This document shows positions 37,339 through 49,270 of a stretch of 64,000 bases of DNA, in pieces. Made by a program: the position numbers and the translations under genes. This stretch comes from Clitoria ternatea (Eukaryota; Streptophyta; Magnoliopsida; Fabales; Fabaceae): the NCBI GenBank assembly GCA_037962975.1, contig CM075671.1, positions 10,339,001-10,403,000 on the forward strand, in the 5' to 3' direction. The notes below the pieces were generated by a model, which searched no databases, was not told the origin of the DNA, and worked only from the letters and a program-made list of their open reading frames with translations. Every line of letters starts with the position of its first letter. The first letter of the stretch is position 1.

Positions 37339-37948
37339 TCATATTTGTTCAAACACACTCTTGACTCATGGATTTATTTGTATATTTTGAAGTTTTATGT
37401 ATTTTTCAATTGGATTAGAAGTTTTTAAGACATTGGTAATGTTATTATTATTATTATTTATTATCATGTATTTTTTGTTTCATGAAAAAAATATTTTGGC
37501 CTAAAGCCTAATCATTTCAAAATAAAAAAAACCTATTTTTGGCCATATGCGGGCTAGCCCGCGGTCCAACCCGTGTAACCGCGGTCCTTACACGGGTTCA
37601 AAAAAATTAACCCATTTAGAAAGCGGGTTTCGCGGGCTGGCCCGTTGCGGGGCGGGTTGGCCCGTATACCCAGCTCTACCCGGTATCTCGGATATCACCT
37701 CGGACGACAGGTGTAAGAGAGATTGGCCTAGTGTGTCGCAAACCGGATCGTTATTCTTGACACCGGTTGAACTCTAGGACGGATATAATGAGTTTGCTTT
37801 AGGTGAGACCGGATCAACATGTTTACCGACTGGATCATTATCCTGGGATTCTGATTGGCTTCCAGGACGGCTGAGATTGCCTCTTGTCCTTAGGACCGAT
37901 CTCCAGACCGGATATCCTTGGGGCCGGTATGCAGACCGGATCAAAATC

Positions 37949-38229
37949 TATGTATATTTTTAAATTTTTGTTTTAATAACATGTATTCTCCTCACCAACT
38001 TGAGTATGCAAGATCTATATTATAGTGAGACAAGGTGATTTTAGTGATAATTTTTTGTTGACAAAATTTTATTTTTTAAAAATTAAATATATATAACTTA
38101 AATCAATCATTTGTTATTACACATATTTTATAAGGTATCTTTTAAAACTATTTTTATTGATGTTAATTAAAACTAACACTTTAACATGCGATATGATATC
38201 AAGTTACTGCCTCGACAAGACATAAAAAG
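37949..38229. other. short AT-rich spacer
   Basis: Sequence between the Tat-type element and the LINE fragment, with no recognised feature. It is the original target region of the Tat-type element. Confidence 0.4.
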
Positions 38230-38870
38230 TATGAAGGGGTTGTTAGAAGAATGAGGGTGAAGAAGGGCCCCTGTGTTTACAGAGAAAGTCATTCAGGTAA
38301 AAGAAGACTCTTTTGAATTCAATAAGAAAATTTTTAGCAACATTTTTTAGGGAGTGAAGGATTGAAAAAGATCTGCCAAGGTTGCAACACCAATTGGATA
38401 ATGATCCCTCTCATGATTTGGTTCGATTAGAAGCCTCCCTCCAAAGAGAGTACACTAAGGTCCATAAGCATGTTAAGGAGCTCCTTTGGTTCCAAAAGTC
38501 AAGAGATGAAAGAGTTCGACTAGGGGATCACAATACAAGGTACTTCCACACTCAGACCATTATCAGAAGAAAGCTCAACAAAGTTCATGGTCTCTTGGTG
38601 AATGACGGAGTTTGGTGCATTGATCCAGATATCCTCAAGGGAGAAGTGATGGTGTATTACAAAAAGTTGTTTGTAAGATCAATTGTTCCACCTAGTTTGT
38701 TATCTTAGGCTTGTCATTTGCTTCTTAAGGCAATTATGGACTCTTTGTAGTCTCTTGTGACTATAGATGAAATGGGACGAGCAATTATGTCAATAAAGTC
38801 CTACAAAGCCCCTAGGCCTAATGGATTCCATCCTTTGTTTTATAAAAGGTATTGGCATATTATGGTAGAT
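38230..38870 (+). mobile_element. LINE (L1-type) fragment
   Basis: An open frame at 38382-38708 and its continuation match the segment before and at the start of plant LINE reverse transcriptase: ELLWFQKSRDERVRLGDHN, TRYFHTQTIIRRKLNKV, then after a stop SIKSYKAPRPNGFHPLFYK and YWHIM. Plant L1 proteins carry the same order with 'KAPGPDG'. Upstream, FNKKIFSNIF in a broken frame also fits. The rest of RT, the endonuclease and the poly-A tail are missing; it ends abruptly at an LTR start. Confidence 0.75.
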
Positions 38871-39497
38871 TGATGATCCGATGTGAATACTGGCCACATG
38901 GGTAAGTGACACTGGTTATAGTAAACATAAATAAATACCAAGTTAAATCAGATTAAACACTAGACAAGGTGCACAATAACTGATGTGATCACACAGGACA
39001 AGGTACACCAAAGCCAATATTTATGCCCGAATTCAGTACAGTAGGCGATAACGACCTGGTCAGTAAAGCTGCTATAGTCAGAGTGAGATGCAAGTGGGCA
39101 ACTTGCATCTGACTAAGTTGCAGCCTCTGAACACTGTTAGGTGCGGTCAAGTCACCACTTGTGTTTAGGGAATAACTATAAATACAACTCATTCATTAAG
39201 TCATAACAGAACAGCGTCTGACAAGCTTAATATTCCTGTAATCTCCTTTCTTTCCCGTAATAACTGTACCGACTTAAGCATTAGAGCCCTTTTTACAGGT
39301 ACACCTATGGAGTGTTCCATCAGACTAGAATCAACCAAAAATAGTACCTTAGCATGAAGAACATAGAATCCCCACTAGACCTGTGTGTATACCGTACTCC
39401 CACTGAAATGGTGTAAAAGAGAAAGAGAGGGAGAGAGAGAGAGAGAGAGAGAGACATTTGACACCGGTTTGTAAAGGGTAACTTCGTACCCCCTACA
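38871..39497 (+). repeat. Tat-like LTR (solo or truncated element)
   Basis: Starts TGATGATCC and ends CCCTACA. Contains a TATA-like CTATAAATACAACTC (about 39177) and then GACTTAAGCATTAGAGCCC...TTTTACAGGTACACC, the wording of Tat-type R/U5 regions (compare ACTTGAGCGTCAGAGAATC in the solo LTR near 62010). A (GA)n run lies near its end. The flanks (TAGAT / CTGAT) do not match and come from different elements, LINE on the left and gypsy RT on the right, so recombination rather than clean insertion is likely. Confidence 0.6.
39421..39454. repeat. (GA)n microsatellite
   Basis: About 16 nearly perfect GA units inside the Tat-like LTR. Confidence 0.85.
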
Positions 39498-39920
39498 CTG
39501 ATAAGATCATATGGTAAGATTGCTAGACCTCTAATTGAGTTATTAAAGAAAGGTAACTTTGATTGGACGGAGCAAAGTACTACAACATTTAGACAATTGC
39601 AAAAAGCTATGACTATAGCATCCGTTGTAGCAATGCTTGATTTTCAAAACAATTCAAGATTGAGTGTGATGCTTTAGGAAAAAGTATGGGGACAATGTTA
39701 ACTCAAGATAGGAAACCCATTACTTTTTTAGTATGGGTTTTACAAATTCCCACATCATGAAATCCGTTTATGAAAAGGAATTAATGGCTCTGGTTTTAGC
39801 CATCCAGCATTAACGGCCATATCTCTTATGTAGGAAGTTCACTTTTTTTACTAACCAAAAGAGCCTACGATACCTATTGGAACAACGTATTACTACTAAG
39901 AATCAACTAAATTGGTTAGG

Positions 39921-40616
39921 AAGGGATGACAATATGGCCTGGGCCCAAGGGTTGGCCCGTTTGGCCCTTTGAAACGGGTCGGGCCAGGCCAACCTTTGAA
40001 GCCTTTTTTTCCAAATAGGCTCGGCCCATTTTGGCCCGTAAAAAAACAGGCCCTTAGCCCAGCCCGTTGGGCCTTTATTAAAAAATATATTAGTATATAT
40101 ATTATAATTTATAATGTTTATTTACTATGGACTTTTAATATTCAAGTTTTTATTATTGTAGACTTTATTTGATGTTATTTATTTTAGACTTTATATTATT
40201 AGTGTATGTGTATTTGATTTTTGTTTTAAATATTGGTTGATTATTTGATTTAGAATTAATTTTGATGATTATTTATTGTTTCAATTTAATGCAAATAAAA
40301 TTAATTTAAACTTTTAATGAAATAAATTGGATTAATTATAAAAAAAATTTGCTTTAAAAAGGTGAAATTTATTTTTTATATCTAAAGTTTTTTTAAAAAG
40401 ACTTAAAAATAGTTCAAATAATAATAAAAAATAACATATAATTCTTTTTTAAAAACGGGTTGGCCCGTTTTGGCCCGTGAGCCACACAGAATATGGGCCA
40501 GGCCAATATTTTTGGCCCATTTTTATATTCTGGCCCAGCTCGGCCCGTATTTTGACAGGCTTACACGGGCCTTGGCCCGGGCTTGCCCTGTCCTTTAGCC
40601 CATTTTGTCACCCCTA
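39921..40616. mobile_element. non-autonomous hAT element, second copy of the 10447 family
   Basis: Ends AAGGGATGACAATA and TTGTCACCCCTA, GGCCCG-rich subterminal parts, and an AT-rich middle that matches the 10447-11152 element over most of its length (TATATATTATAATTTATAAT, TTGATTATTTGATTT and more). It interrupts gypsy RNase H between the codons for NWL and the following segment. A clean 8 bp duplication is not seen (TGGTTAGG / CCAAGCTC), so one flank has changed. Confidence 0.82.
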
Positions 40617-40639
40617 CCAAGCTCTTCGGGTATGACTTT

Positions 40640-41034
40640 TGTTGGAAAAAATAAATTGAGACGTGACCTCCAGGATACAACAGCCCTTCTGTATAAAGAC
40701 AGGAATCAGAACTCGCAAAAGGTAGAAAAGAGTTTTTCAGTAACGATAAAGACGTTACACGTGAAAATAAATTTGTTAAATAAACCCCGTTAATGATAAA
40801 AAGGATTTAAGTGATAAAAAGGTACATCATATATCATTATGCACATAGGGGGCAAATCATCAAATTTGAACATGAAATCAATATTTCGGCCCAAACTCGT
40901 TTGCACATAAGCCCATCTCCTTTGTATCTTATTTACCACCATAAATCTCATTTCTATATATAAAGCCTAAGAAGAGTTGAAAGTCAAGTAATGTGAGACT
41001 AAAAACTTCTAAAATATAAGCAAAATTTCTAATA
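40640..41034 (+). mobile_element. solo LTR, copia-like, 395 bp
   Basis: Starts TGTTGGAAAAAA and ends TTCTAATA, flanked by the perfect duplication ACTTT (40635-40639 and 41035-41039). Removing it restores the gypsy frame across the GYDF...DIVYK junction. A TATA box TATATATAAA lies at about 40955. The start wording is typical of copia LTRs; the end has lost the usual CA. Confidence 0.8.
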
Positions 41035-41994
41035 ACTTTGACATTGTTTACAAAGTGAGAGCCTTGAACAAAGTTGTAGATGCTTTATCTAGAATCAATT
41101 AAGACAAAGAATTACAAGGCATTTCTAAACTTTTTTGGTAGGATTTAACAGAAATAGATGAGAAAGTTCAACGAGATCTGATTTTAGCCAAAATCATAAC
41201 TACATTAGTACAGGACCCTAATTCACATCAACACTACACCCTGGAACACGACAAGATACACTACAAGGGTAGATTGGTATTATCGGCCACATCCTCTTGG
41301 ATTCCCAAGTTATTACATAATTTTCCATGCTTTAATGACAGGAGGACACTTGGGTATCTACAAAACATATACACGTATGGCTCAATCTCTTTATTGGATT
41401 GGCATGAAGAATACCATCACCCAATATATCTCAGCATGTCCAATATGTCAACGTAACAAGTAGCTTACTTCTTCTCCAACATGACTTCTACAGTCGTTAC
41501 CTATTCCTAATGCTATTTAAGAAGAATTAAGCATGGATTTCATCGTGGGTCTACCTCAGTTTGTGGTGGATCGATTAAGTATGGGCACTTTATCCTCAAA
41601 TACCTTTACTTAGTTAAACATGTTCCTAACAATTTTGTGGAAGAGATTATACAGCTACAAGAAATTCCTATTTCTATTATTAGTGATAGAGACCCTATTT
41701 TATAAGCCACTTTTGGCAAGAGCTGTTTATGTAACATCCTAAAATTTTTAAATTAGGTAATCTAATTGATACAATTAATAATTTTAATTGGGGTGTGAAT
41801 ATCAAAACATAATATAAGGATATATTTAATAATAAATTATGAATAAGTCCATTTAATTAAATCATGATTAATAAAACAAAGTTACATATTTTAATTAATC
41901 AAACTAAATTAATTAATTCCTAATCTTGAAATTCTATTTCTTAAACACTATTTCCTAAATTCCTAAAGTGGACTCTTTTTCTTTTCACGTGCAA

Positions 41995-44950
41995 TGTAAC
42001 ATCCCTGACAAATTAAAATTGTAAAAGTAAAATTAAGTATTTAGTTAAGTCGGAATTAAAGGAAAATAGGATTTTAAGTGGTTGTATGATTTAAATGATA
42101 TGTTAGAAGGAAATGATGATTTTTAAATGAACTTCCAAGGAAAATAAAATCAGGACCTTGACGCGTAACGTGGCTGGGACGTGTAGCATCAGGTGTGAAT
42201 TAATGAAGTGGCACGTAGCGTCAGCGTCGCGATCAAATTAAAATAGGGACATGCAAAACAGAACCCGCAAGCTTCTTCTTCCATTTCCCCTCTCCCTGGT
42301 ACGATTTTACTAGTATCTTGGTAGATGCTCCTATTTCTTGTGGTTTTGAGCAATTGAGACTAGGGTAAGGCTTATGGAATCCTAAATCTAGTGTTGCCTC
42401 TTCTTCCTCTCTCTCCCCTCTTGAAACCACGAGTTGCATGTGGTATATGGGACCTCAATTTTGTGTTTTAATGGATTTGAAAGCTTGGGTTGTGAGTTTG
42501 GAGGTGTGAAGAAGACAATGTAGTAACCGGTTTGATGTTTCGATAACCATAGGTGCCAAAACGAGTGTTGGTCGAGCGTGTGACTGAATGAGCGTCAAGT
42601 TTGGAGGTGGAACGGTGGATCAAGTGTCCGGTAGACACAACCAACATCAGGAACAAATTGTTGAAGCTTAGAACCGAGGTAAGAGAGTGTTTGGGTTGTG
42701 ATTAATTAGAATTGGTTTGAGTATTAAGCTCGTGGAATTTATAAAATACTCGGGAGCTATTAGAAAGTTATAAATTGATTAGGAGATAGTTATATCCTTA
42801 TATTTAGACGTGTGTGTGCATAATTGTGTAGTTAAGTAATTAATAAGGTATGTTAATTTGATTAAATATGTGATAGAAAGTAAAGAAAGGAATATATGAA
42901 TTATATACGTGAGTGATGCTTTGAAAAATATAAATTTATACGAATTTTAATGTTATATAGCATGATATATGTTATTTTGATTGTGTATGATTTGGAGAAC
43001 ATGATGAATAGATGATGTGATGATGAAGTGATATATATTTAATGGCATTGTATTGGTGGGTTTGGCAAGTCGGCCATCCTGTGATGTGATTGCATGTCAG
43101 TTTCTAACAATTGAGTATGATATTATTAATGATATGTCATGCTTGATGTATTATGATATGTGAATACATGATGTGGGACGGCTAACAGTATATATAGCCC
43201 CTCGTTTTCTAGCTCATGTGGCCTTTGTACCCAGTTGAGCTACCCAGTGGTCAAGTCAGACCTAGTGGTTGAGGTAGAGAGCCAAGTTAGGCTCGGTGAA
43301 CCAAGTCGGGTTCACGGAATGTCAAGTTGGACTCCCAACTGAAGGCCGATCCTTAGGTATCCGGATACTAGGAGTCTAATGTGCATGTGAGCCAGTTGTG
43401 TATATATGATTCGATGTTGTGAGATTTATAATGAATCTAATGATTTGTGATATGTGAATTAATATTTATGAAGTTCTTGATGAAGTAAGAATAAATGTGC
43501 TTGGAATGGTTTGATGAAATATGATGATTGTGACATTGATAGATAATACTAATGACTTAGGTTGATTAGAAAGTGAGTTGGAGCCTAGGGGATTGTAAAG
43601 GATTATGTATTGGTAAACATTACCAGGTGATGTGTCCCCAATAGTTTGCAAGTATGTATACAATGTATGGAACTTGTAAATGCGTTAATGAGGATGATGA
43701 ATGAAGCTAAAAACGTAGGATGCAAGTGATGAATTAATAAGAGTTATAGTATTTTAATTAATAAGATATTTTTAGTATTTACTTACCATTCTAAATTAAT
43801 CATGATATTCCAAACACTTATCCTTGCTGTGGTTTATTTAATTTTAGTGACCAGTGACAAGGAAGATGCCAATGTCCCAAAGGTGCGCCAAGCGGAGGAT
43901 TGATGCCAAAGAATGCAAAAAGAATCGTATAATATATGGAGTTATGTAATATGTAGAATTATCACGTGGTGTATGAATGTTATTGATGAACTAGAATATT
44001 ATGCCTTGTGTGATTGTCAATTTACTTTAGTGTGTTAAGAATATGATGATGATTAATGCAGTATCTATATTAATGACGATAATCATATAGTGCTAGTAAA
44101 TCATGGTTGGTGATAATGATAGTAGTGGACGATTGTAAATGATGATGTTAGTAGGTGATATGTATGATATTATGAAATGTGGCACGGAGCCAATATTATG
44201 TGAATGATTGATATGGGTAGGTTCTGTTGAAATGGATGATTGATATGATATGTGTTTGTGATGCAATTGAATGATGCGTTAATGAATTTGATTGATTTAG
44301 AGAATTATACATATAGTGGATTTTGTGAATTTAAGAAACCGAATAGGTGAATTTGAGATCCGATGGGTTTTGAAACCCCCGGAAGGTACCAATAGGTCCC
44401 CTAGGGCATTTAGGAATTGTGTGCATTGGCCTTGGGCCATTTGGAACCCATTTAGGGTGTTTGGTGCAAGGGTTTTACATAAAATGGGTTAAACTGTATT
44501 TTGCGCATATGTCAAAATTTTGACGAAAAGGCAGCGCCAATAGTTCCAGAATGAGGAAAACATGTGGCCCGTAAATTTTCGTAGCAATCAGACTTAAAAC
44601 GGGTCAATTGGATAGGTTAGAAGTTAGCCGGTTGGCTTAAAATCTTGCATCAGCAGCAGATGCTGCTACTGTCAGCCTGGCGCGTAGCGTCAGGGCTGCA
44701 CAAGGGAGCTCACGCGTAGCGTGAGGCTAACGTGTAGCGTCAGGTCCCCTGTTCCTGGGTTTTGTTTTCTTCCAACTTAGATGACTTTTGGGGTTTGAAT
44801 CATGGAAAATATTTTATATTCTGGCACTTTTCAATAGAAATGAATATTCTTCAAATTGTGAGAGAATTTACCTATTTAATTTGTGAAAAATTTGTTGTGA
44901 AAATCAATAAAACGGATAGAAATAAATGTAAATTGACCTAGGACGTCACA
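41995..44950 (+). mobile_element. solo LTR (gypsy-like), 2,956 bp, perfect TSD
   Basis: Starts TGTAACATCCCTG and ends GGACGTCACA, flanked by TGCAA (41990-41994 and 44951-44955). Non-coding. Contains a C/T-rich leader block (about 42275), a GTGGGACGG...CCGGATACTAGG block (43170-43375), the word CCAGTGACAAGGAAGATG (43850) and ACGCGTAGCGT-type words near both ends. The block order recurs in the neighbour starting at 45347, so the two are the same family. Confidence 0.82.
44650..44755. repeat. ACGCGTAGCGT-type palindromic words in solo LTR
   Basis: GGCGCGTAGCGTCAGG, CACGCGTAGCGTGAGG and AACGTGTAGCGTCAGG follow one another. Related words (GACGCGTAACGTGG, GGCACGTAGCGTCAGC) occur near the other end of the same LTR at 42160-42230. 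Only a few copies, so this array is weaker than the others. Confidence 0.6.
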
Positions 44951-47649
44951 TGCAAGCTCTTTCTTCTTCTTCAACTTCACATTCTAATTTTCACCACCGT
45001 ACACTTGCTTCAATTGCTTCCTCCTAGGTGAGAATCCTTACCATCCTTGCCTGCTCTTGCTAGATTGGTGACAAAGGTAAGCTAATAGGGCCTTCAATTT
45101 CATTTTTCTTCTTCCATTCTTCTTTGGTTCATGCAATGGAATAAGTTTCTTCCTTCTCTTAGGGGCCAAAACCGTGTAAACCCATGGTTGTTTGAGGGTC
45201 CTTGTGAGTTTAGGTATTGGTTTTAGGAGCTTAAAAAGGTGAGTCCATGATTTTTCCCTTCCCCCTCATATTTGGTTCAAATTGGGTATCACTCATGGGG
45301 TTGATTTTCATCCTCTTCCTTGTAAAATCCATATGGCAGCGGTGTATGTAACATCCCGGATAATTAAATTAATTTTGTGAGTGACGGAAAAATATTAATA
45401 ATCACCTCCGAATTGAATTCTAGATTTTGAGAATTATTAATATTTGACACAAATATAATTTAAAAATAATTGAATGTTTTGGATTAAATGAAATTATGAA
45501 TTAGGGGATATTGAATCTTTATGTGGAATGGTAAATTTAGAAGTTACCAGTAGGATAATAGTAAAAGTTTTAATTAAAACTTTAAAGGAAAAATATTTTA
45601 AAAATAGGGGAAAAGACCATTTTGCCCCTGGACCTTAAATAAGAAAATCTCTTTTTCTTCCTCACTTATCCTTCACGCGAGCCATCTTCTTCTTTCTTCC
45701 TCTCCATAGCCGAAAATTTATAGCTTCCAATTGGATGTCCATTTTGCGTCAGAATCTCAAATTAACCACATTTCTGGGATCGTGACTTCGAGGTGAGCAT
45801 TATGGACCCATCAATTTGAGCTTTCTCTCTCTCCCTTCACTTTCTCTATCTAGCCAAAATGGCCATGCATGGTGGAAGAGGGTTCTATTTCCCATTTCTT
45901 TTGCATATGTGAGCTTGGGAACGATATCTAGAGCAATGAGTGTAGTATAATGTTGATGGGTTTTGTATTTCGACCTTCGTAGGTAGCGAAACGAACACCG
46001 GAAGACCGAGTGGTGAAGCGAGTGTTAGATTCGAAAGTGGAACCTTGAATCAAGTGTCTGGAGGACGCAACTGACACCAAGAACAAATTGTTGAAGCTTG
46101 GAATCAAGGTAAAGGGGTGTTTGGGTTATAATTAAATAGAATAGGTATGTACGTCTAGCCTGGGACATCTAACTAAATCTTGAAACATTGAGAAAAGTTA
46201 CTAAGTAATAATTGTATGTGTATGTGTGTGTGAATATGGAATTGTAGGCATTTTGTGGTAGTTATTAAACTGAAGCATTTTGAGTTCTGAAAAATTGATG
46301 TGTATGCATTGTGTTGGTGGGTTTGACACGTTGGTCGCCCCAGTTGATGATTATGATCCATTATTGATAGCCACATGGTATGTGATATAAGAATGTGATG
46401 CATATGCATGACTATGTAGTGTGGGACGGACGACGGTATGTATAGCCCCTCATTTTCTAGCTCCTGTGGTTTTTGTGCCCAGTTGAGCTACCCAGTGGTC
46501 AAGTAGGACCCAATGGTTGAGGTGGAGAGTCAAGCAGGACTTGGTGGGCCAAGCAGGGTCCACGGGGTGTCAAGTATGACCCTCAGTTGAAGGCCGATCC
46601 TTTAGTATCCAGATACTAGGTGTTGAACTATGTGAGAGTTAGTTGTGATACTCGATGAAATTGTTGATATTGTGTAATGATGTGGATGTGCTCTATCATA
46701 TTTGTTGGTTGTGAATTGTACATTGAGGGTGCCGAAACTTATATGAAACTAAGAAGCTGTAGATATGAATTAGTGGATAAGGAAAAGTGAAATTATTTGC
46801 ATAAGGTAGAATTAGTGAAATAGTATTAGCGGTAATATTTAGTTCATTATGTACCTCGTTATTTAATTACCGTTCTAAATTAATTGATATATCAAACACT
46901 CACCTTTGCTGTGGTTTCTTTTAATTTAGTAACCAGTGACAGGGAGGATGTTGATGCCCCAGAGGTGTGCCAAGCTGAGAATTGATGCCAAGGAGTGATG
47001 AAAATTATGAAATAAATGATGTGTGTAATGTGTTTCATATATGTAATGTCATAACATGTTTCATGTGTGTGGGTTGAATTAACCTAGCATATGGTCAATG
47101 TGTTTATGATGTGGTAAGAACGATGATAACTTGAATTATGAATGATTATGATAGATGATGAGTTAGAACCTGTATGTTAATTGAGGAGGATATGAATTCA
47201 TGTTGATGAGGTAGTCAGGTGGTGATGGAAAATGTTGATTTTCATGAATTTGATATATATTGGCATGGAGCCAATATTATGTGTAGATGATAAATTGCTA
47301 TAGGCAGGTCTTGTTTATATTTGTGAATCACGAACGATGCAGGTTGTATGGGGATTATTTATTGTCTTGATGATTATGATGCAATTTGTATGTGAATTGT
47401 TAGTGTCTAGATGATGGAACAAAGGAATGATGGATCTCATGAATTTTTGTTTTTGTGTAGAAGCATGTGAAGCGATAAGCTTGATTGTGTTGCATCAATG
47501 AAGTAGAATTAGGATAAATATGTATATTTAGTTGGAATCAATCTCAAATGCATGCCTGAATGTGTGTAGATGGATAAATTAGGCCAAATAGTGCATATGA
47601 AGGTTTAAGCAGATTATGTGAAAATCTTTAGTTTTCATGCATGTACTGC

Positions 47650-48145
47650 ATAACTCGCTCAAGCGAGATGTATTCTCACCCCAACGAGAGTCCTTAGTAG
47701 TAGTAGTAGTGTGGCCTCTGGCCTAATCTCGCTTAAGCGAGACATGCATGCATCAGGAGGGTGTGTTTACTGGAGGAATTTCGCTCAGGCGGGCATGGCC
47801 TCGCTCGAGCGAGCGCCAGGCAGAATGATTCTGTGTCGATTTCGCTCAAGCGAGCGAGCAAGAATTTGGTTCTGGAGCGTTTTCGCTTAAGCAACTTGGC
47901 TTGCTTGAGCCTCTCGCTTAAGCGGGTAACGATGGAAATTGATTCTGGAAGTCTTTCGCTCAGGCAAGTTTAGTTCGCTCAAGCGAAATGGGGACCTGAT
48001 GCATATGGTTTCCTCGCTCAAGCGCATTTGGTGGTTCACTCAGGCATGGATAAGGGAACTCACTTAAGCGAGTGGGGGCCTCACTCAAGCAACCCTCGTT
48101 GGTCTCGCTTAGGCGAGTCAGGGTCTCACTTAGGCGAGTGGCCCT
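47650..48145. repeat. array of CTCGCTCAAGCGAG palindromic words
   Basis: About 16 copies of a 14-base near-palindrome, CTCGCTCAAGCGAG or CTCGCTTAAGCGAG with one to three changes, spaced roughly 15-60 bases apart in unrelated linker sequence. It ends about 75 bases before TATAAAAA (48219-48226). The 70-codon open frame at 47761 is produced by the repeats. Confidence 0.88.
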
Positions 48146-48218
48146 GATTCCATTTTCTTCTCTTTTGCTTCATTCAACCATTTTGTTTCTTTTCTTGATT
48201 GTCTTAGGTCCCTTGAGC

Positions 48219-48226
48219 TATAAAAA
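48219..48226 (+). promoter_or_regulatory. TATA box after the CTCGCTCAAGCGAG array
   Basis: TATAAAAA in GAGCTATAAAAACATT. Its place downstream of the palindrome array matches the layout in the copia LTR. Confidence 0.45.
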
Positions 48227-49074
48227 CATTGTTATCTTCATCTGATGAGTATAAATTTTCCTTTGGTGAATAATATTTTTCCTTCACTTCTAATATCTTC
48301 AAAAATCGCGAAGAATTTTCCTCTGTATTTTAATTAATCGGTATAGCGTCGTGTGTTTAATTAACTTTAATCGCGTAGTTAGTGTCTAAATATTAGGCAA
48401 GACGTTATAGCGTAGAAAGATAATTGGGAGTATTTCGATTCAAGTTCGAAGCATCAGAGATTATCGGAGTACGATTGAAAAATTTAATGGCAAGTCAGTA
48501 AATCGTACCTTGCCGAAATGGTATCGATTGTTCTAATTAGGTGTTATGGTATGCTTAAGTTAGTGTTGGGGTGCCTAAATATAATTATTTGATATTTTTA
48601 GGATTTGTTGTGGGAGCTTAATTATGATCGGAAGTGGAAAACCAAAGCCGGAACCAGTTCAAGTACGTTTTCAACGTACGAGAGGGATTTTCTATTCAAA
48701 CGATAGATAAGAATTGTCAATCGAGTATTTATGAGGTTTCAAAATATTAATTTTATAATGTTATCCTATTTAAGGAAAGATCCATAACTGTTGGCTTAGT
48801 CCGAAGTAGATATGTGTATATAGTCGATATTGATAACTATGTTTGTGGCTGTTAATGTTTTTAGATTTATTGATTGGATGTTAAACCATGTATGTATTAG
48901 TGAATGTTGGATGATGACTATCAGTTTAGTATAATATTGAGGTATGGTTATATGATTGATGAAGTGAGTAAGCACATGGTATATATGAATCATATTGTGA
49001 TGTCATGATAAATATATCAGCACAAAGATTCACACATTTCATGCACTGTTGCATTTCATGACATCATATGCATT

Positions 49075-49270
49075 TTGGTGCTTTGATTCACTAGGAGAGT
49101 ACCAATATAGTGCTACGATTCACTGGTAGTTCTCAAGCATGTTATCTTTGAGGCTGCGCTTATAGTGCTACGATTCACTGTACAATTCTCGGGTACCCTT
49201 GATTATAGTGCTATGATTCACTAAGTAGTTACCCAGATACCCCTCATTATAGTGCTACGATTCACTAAGT
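49075..49270. repeat. tandem array of ATAGTGCTACGATTCACT words
   Basis: The 18-base word recurs at about 49107, 49162, 49204 and 49249, with a weaker copy at 49075, so at a 42-55 base period. Linkers differ but share CTCGGGTACCC / CCAGATACCCC wording. Confidence 0.8.

Larger units (their letters stand above)
34103..37678 (+). mobile_element. hAT DNA transposon, 3.6 kb, near-autonomous
   Basis: Inverted ends TAGAGCTGGGTATACGGG and CCCGTATACCCAGCTCTA match over 18 bases. The 8 bp duplication CCCGGTAT flanks the element (34095-34102 and 37679-37686), and the empty site is seen in the partner LTR. Subterminal regions are packed with GGCCCG/CGGGCC words. A transposase gene with introns fills the middle. 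Good preservation of ends and TSD suggests a fairly young insertion. Confidence 0.93.
29106..37943 (-). mobile_element. Ty3-gypsy Tat-type element carrying only gag (TR-GAG-like)
   Basis: Two 900-base LTRs (29106-30005; 33460-34102 plus 37687-37943) are flanked by the perfect duplication AAATC (29101-29105 and 37944-37948). LTR ends are TGATC and GATCA. On the minus strand the primer-binding region TTTGGCATGCCTAGTGGGAC (33440-33459) follows the 5' LTR, and GCTAGGGGACAAA (about 30006-30018) serves as polypurine tract. Between them only a gag remnant is found: no protease, RT, RNase H or integrase. This is the layout of gag-only non-autonomous elements. A 3.6 kb hAT element sits in the 5' LTR. 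The terminal A of the 5' LTR at 33460 is changed. Confidence 0.88.
39510..41729 (+). pseudogene. gypsy pol remnant: RT end, RNase H, integrase N-terminal half
   Basis: Recognisable pieces: SYGKIARPLIELLKKGNFDW and FRQLQKAM (end of RT), YEKELMALVLAIQ and SLRYLLEQRITTKNQLNWL (RNase H), VVDALSRI (RNase H to integrase linker), then HLGIYKTYTRMAQSLYWIGM and ISACPICQRNK (zinc-binding domain) and MDFIVGLP plus ISDRDPI (start of the catalytic core, with two of the three acidic residues). Several stops and shifts separate them. The reading breaks at 41729 in the ELF motif and resumes at 51794. Confidence 0.82.
45347..48350 (+). mobile_element. second LTR of the same gypsy-like family, right end unresolved
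   Basis: Starts TGTAACATCCCGG after GTGTA (45342-45346). It shares block order and wording with 41995-44950: C/T-rich leader (45660), AACAAATTGTTGAAGCTTGGAATCAAGGTAAAG (46085, broken here in two: AACAAATTGTTGAAGC and TTGGAATCAAGG), GTGGGACGG block (46420-46620), and CCAGTGACAGGGAGGATG (46935). It adds a large array of CTCGCTCAAGCGAG words (47650-48145) and a TATA box at 48219-48226. I could not find a second GTGTA next to a CA end; the true right boundary may be near 48350 or well beyond it. Confidence 0.6.

Noticed and set aside
47761..47973. 70-codon open frame rich in Leu, Ser and Arg
   Set aside because: Generated by the repeated CTCGCTCAAGCGAG words read in one frame.
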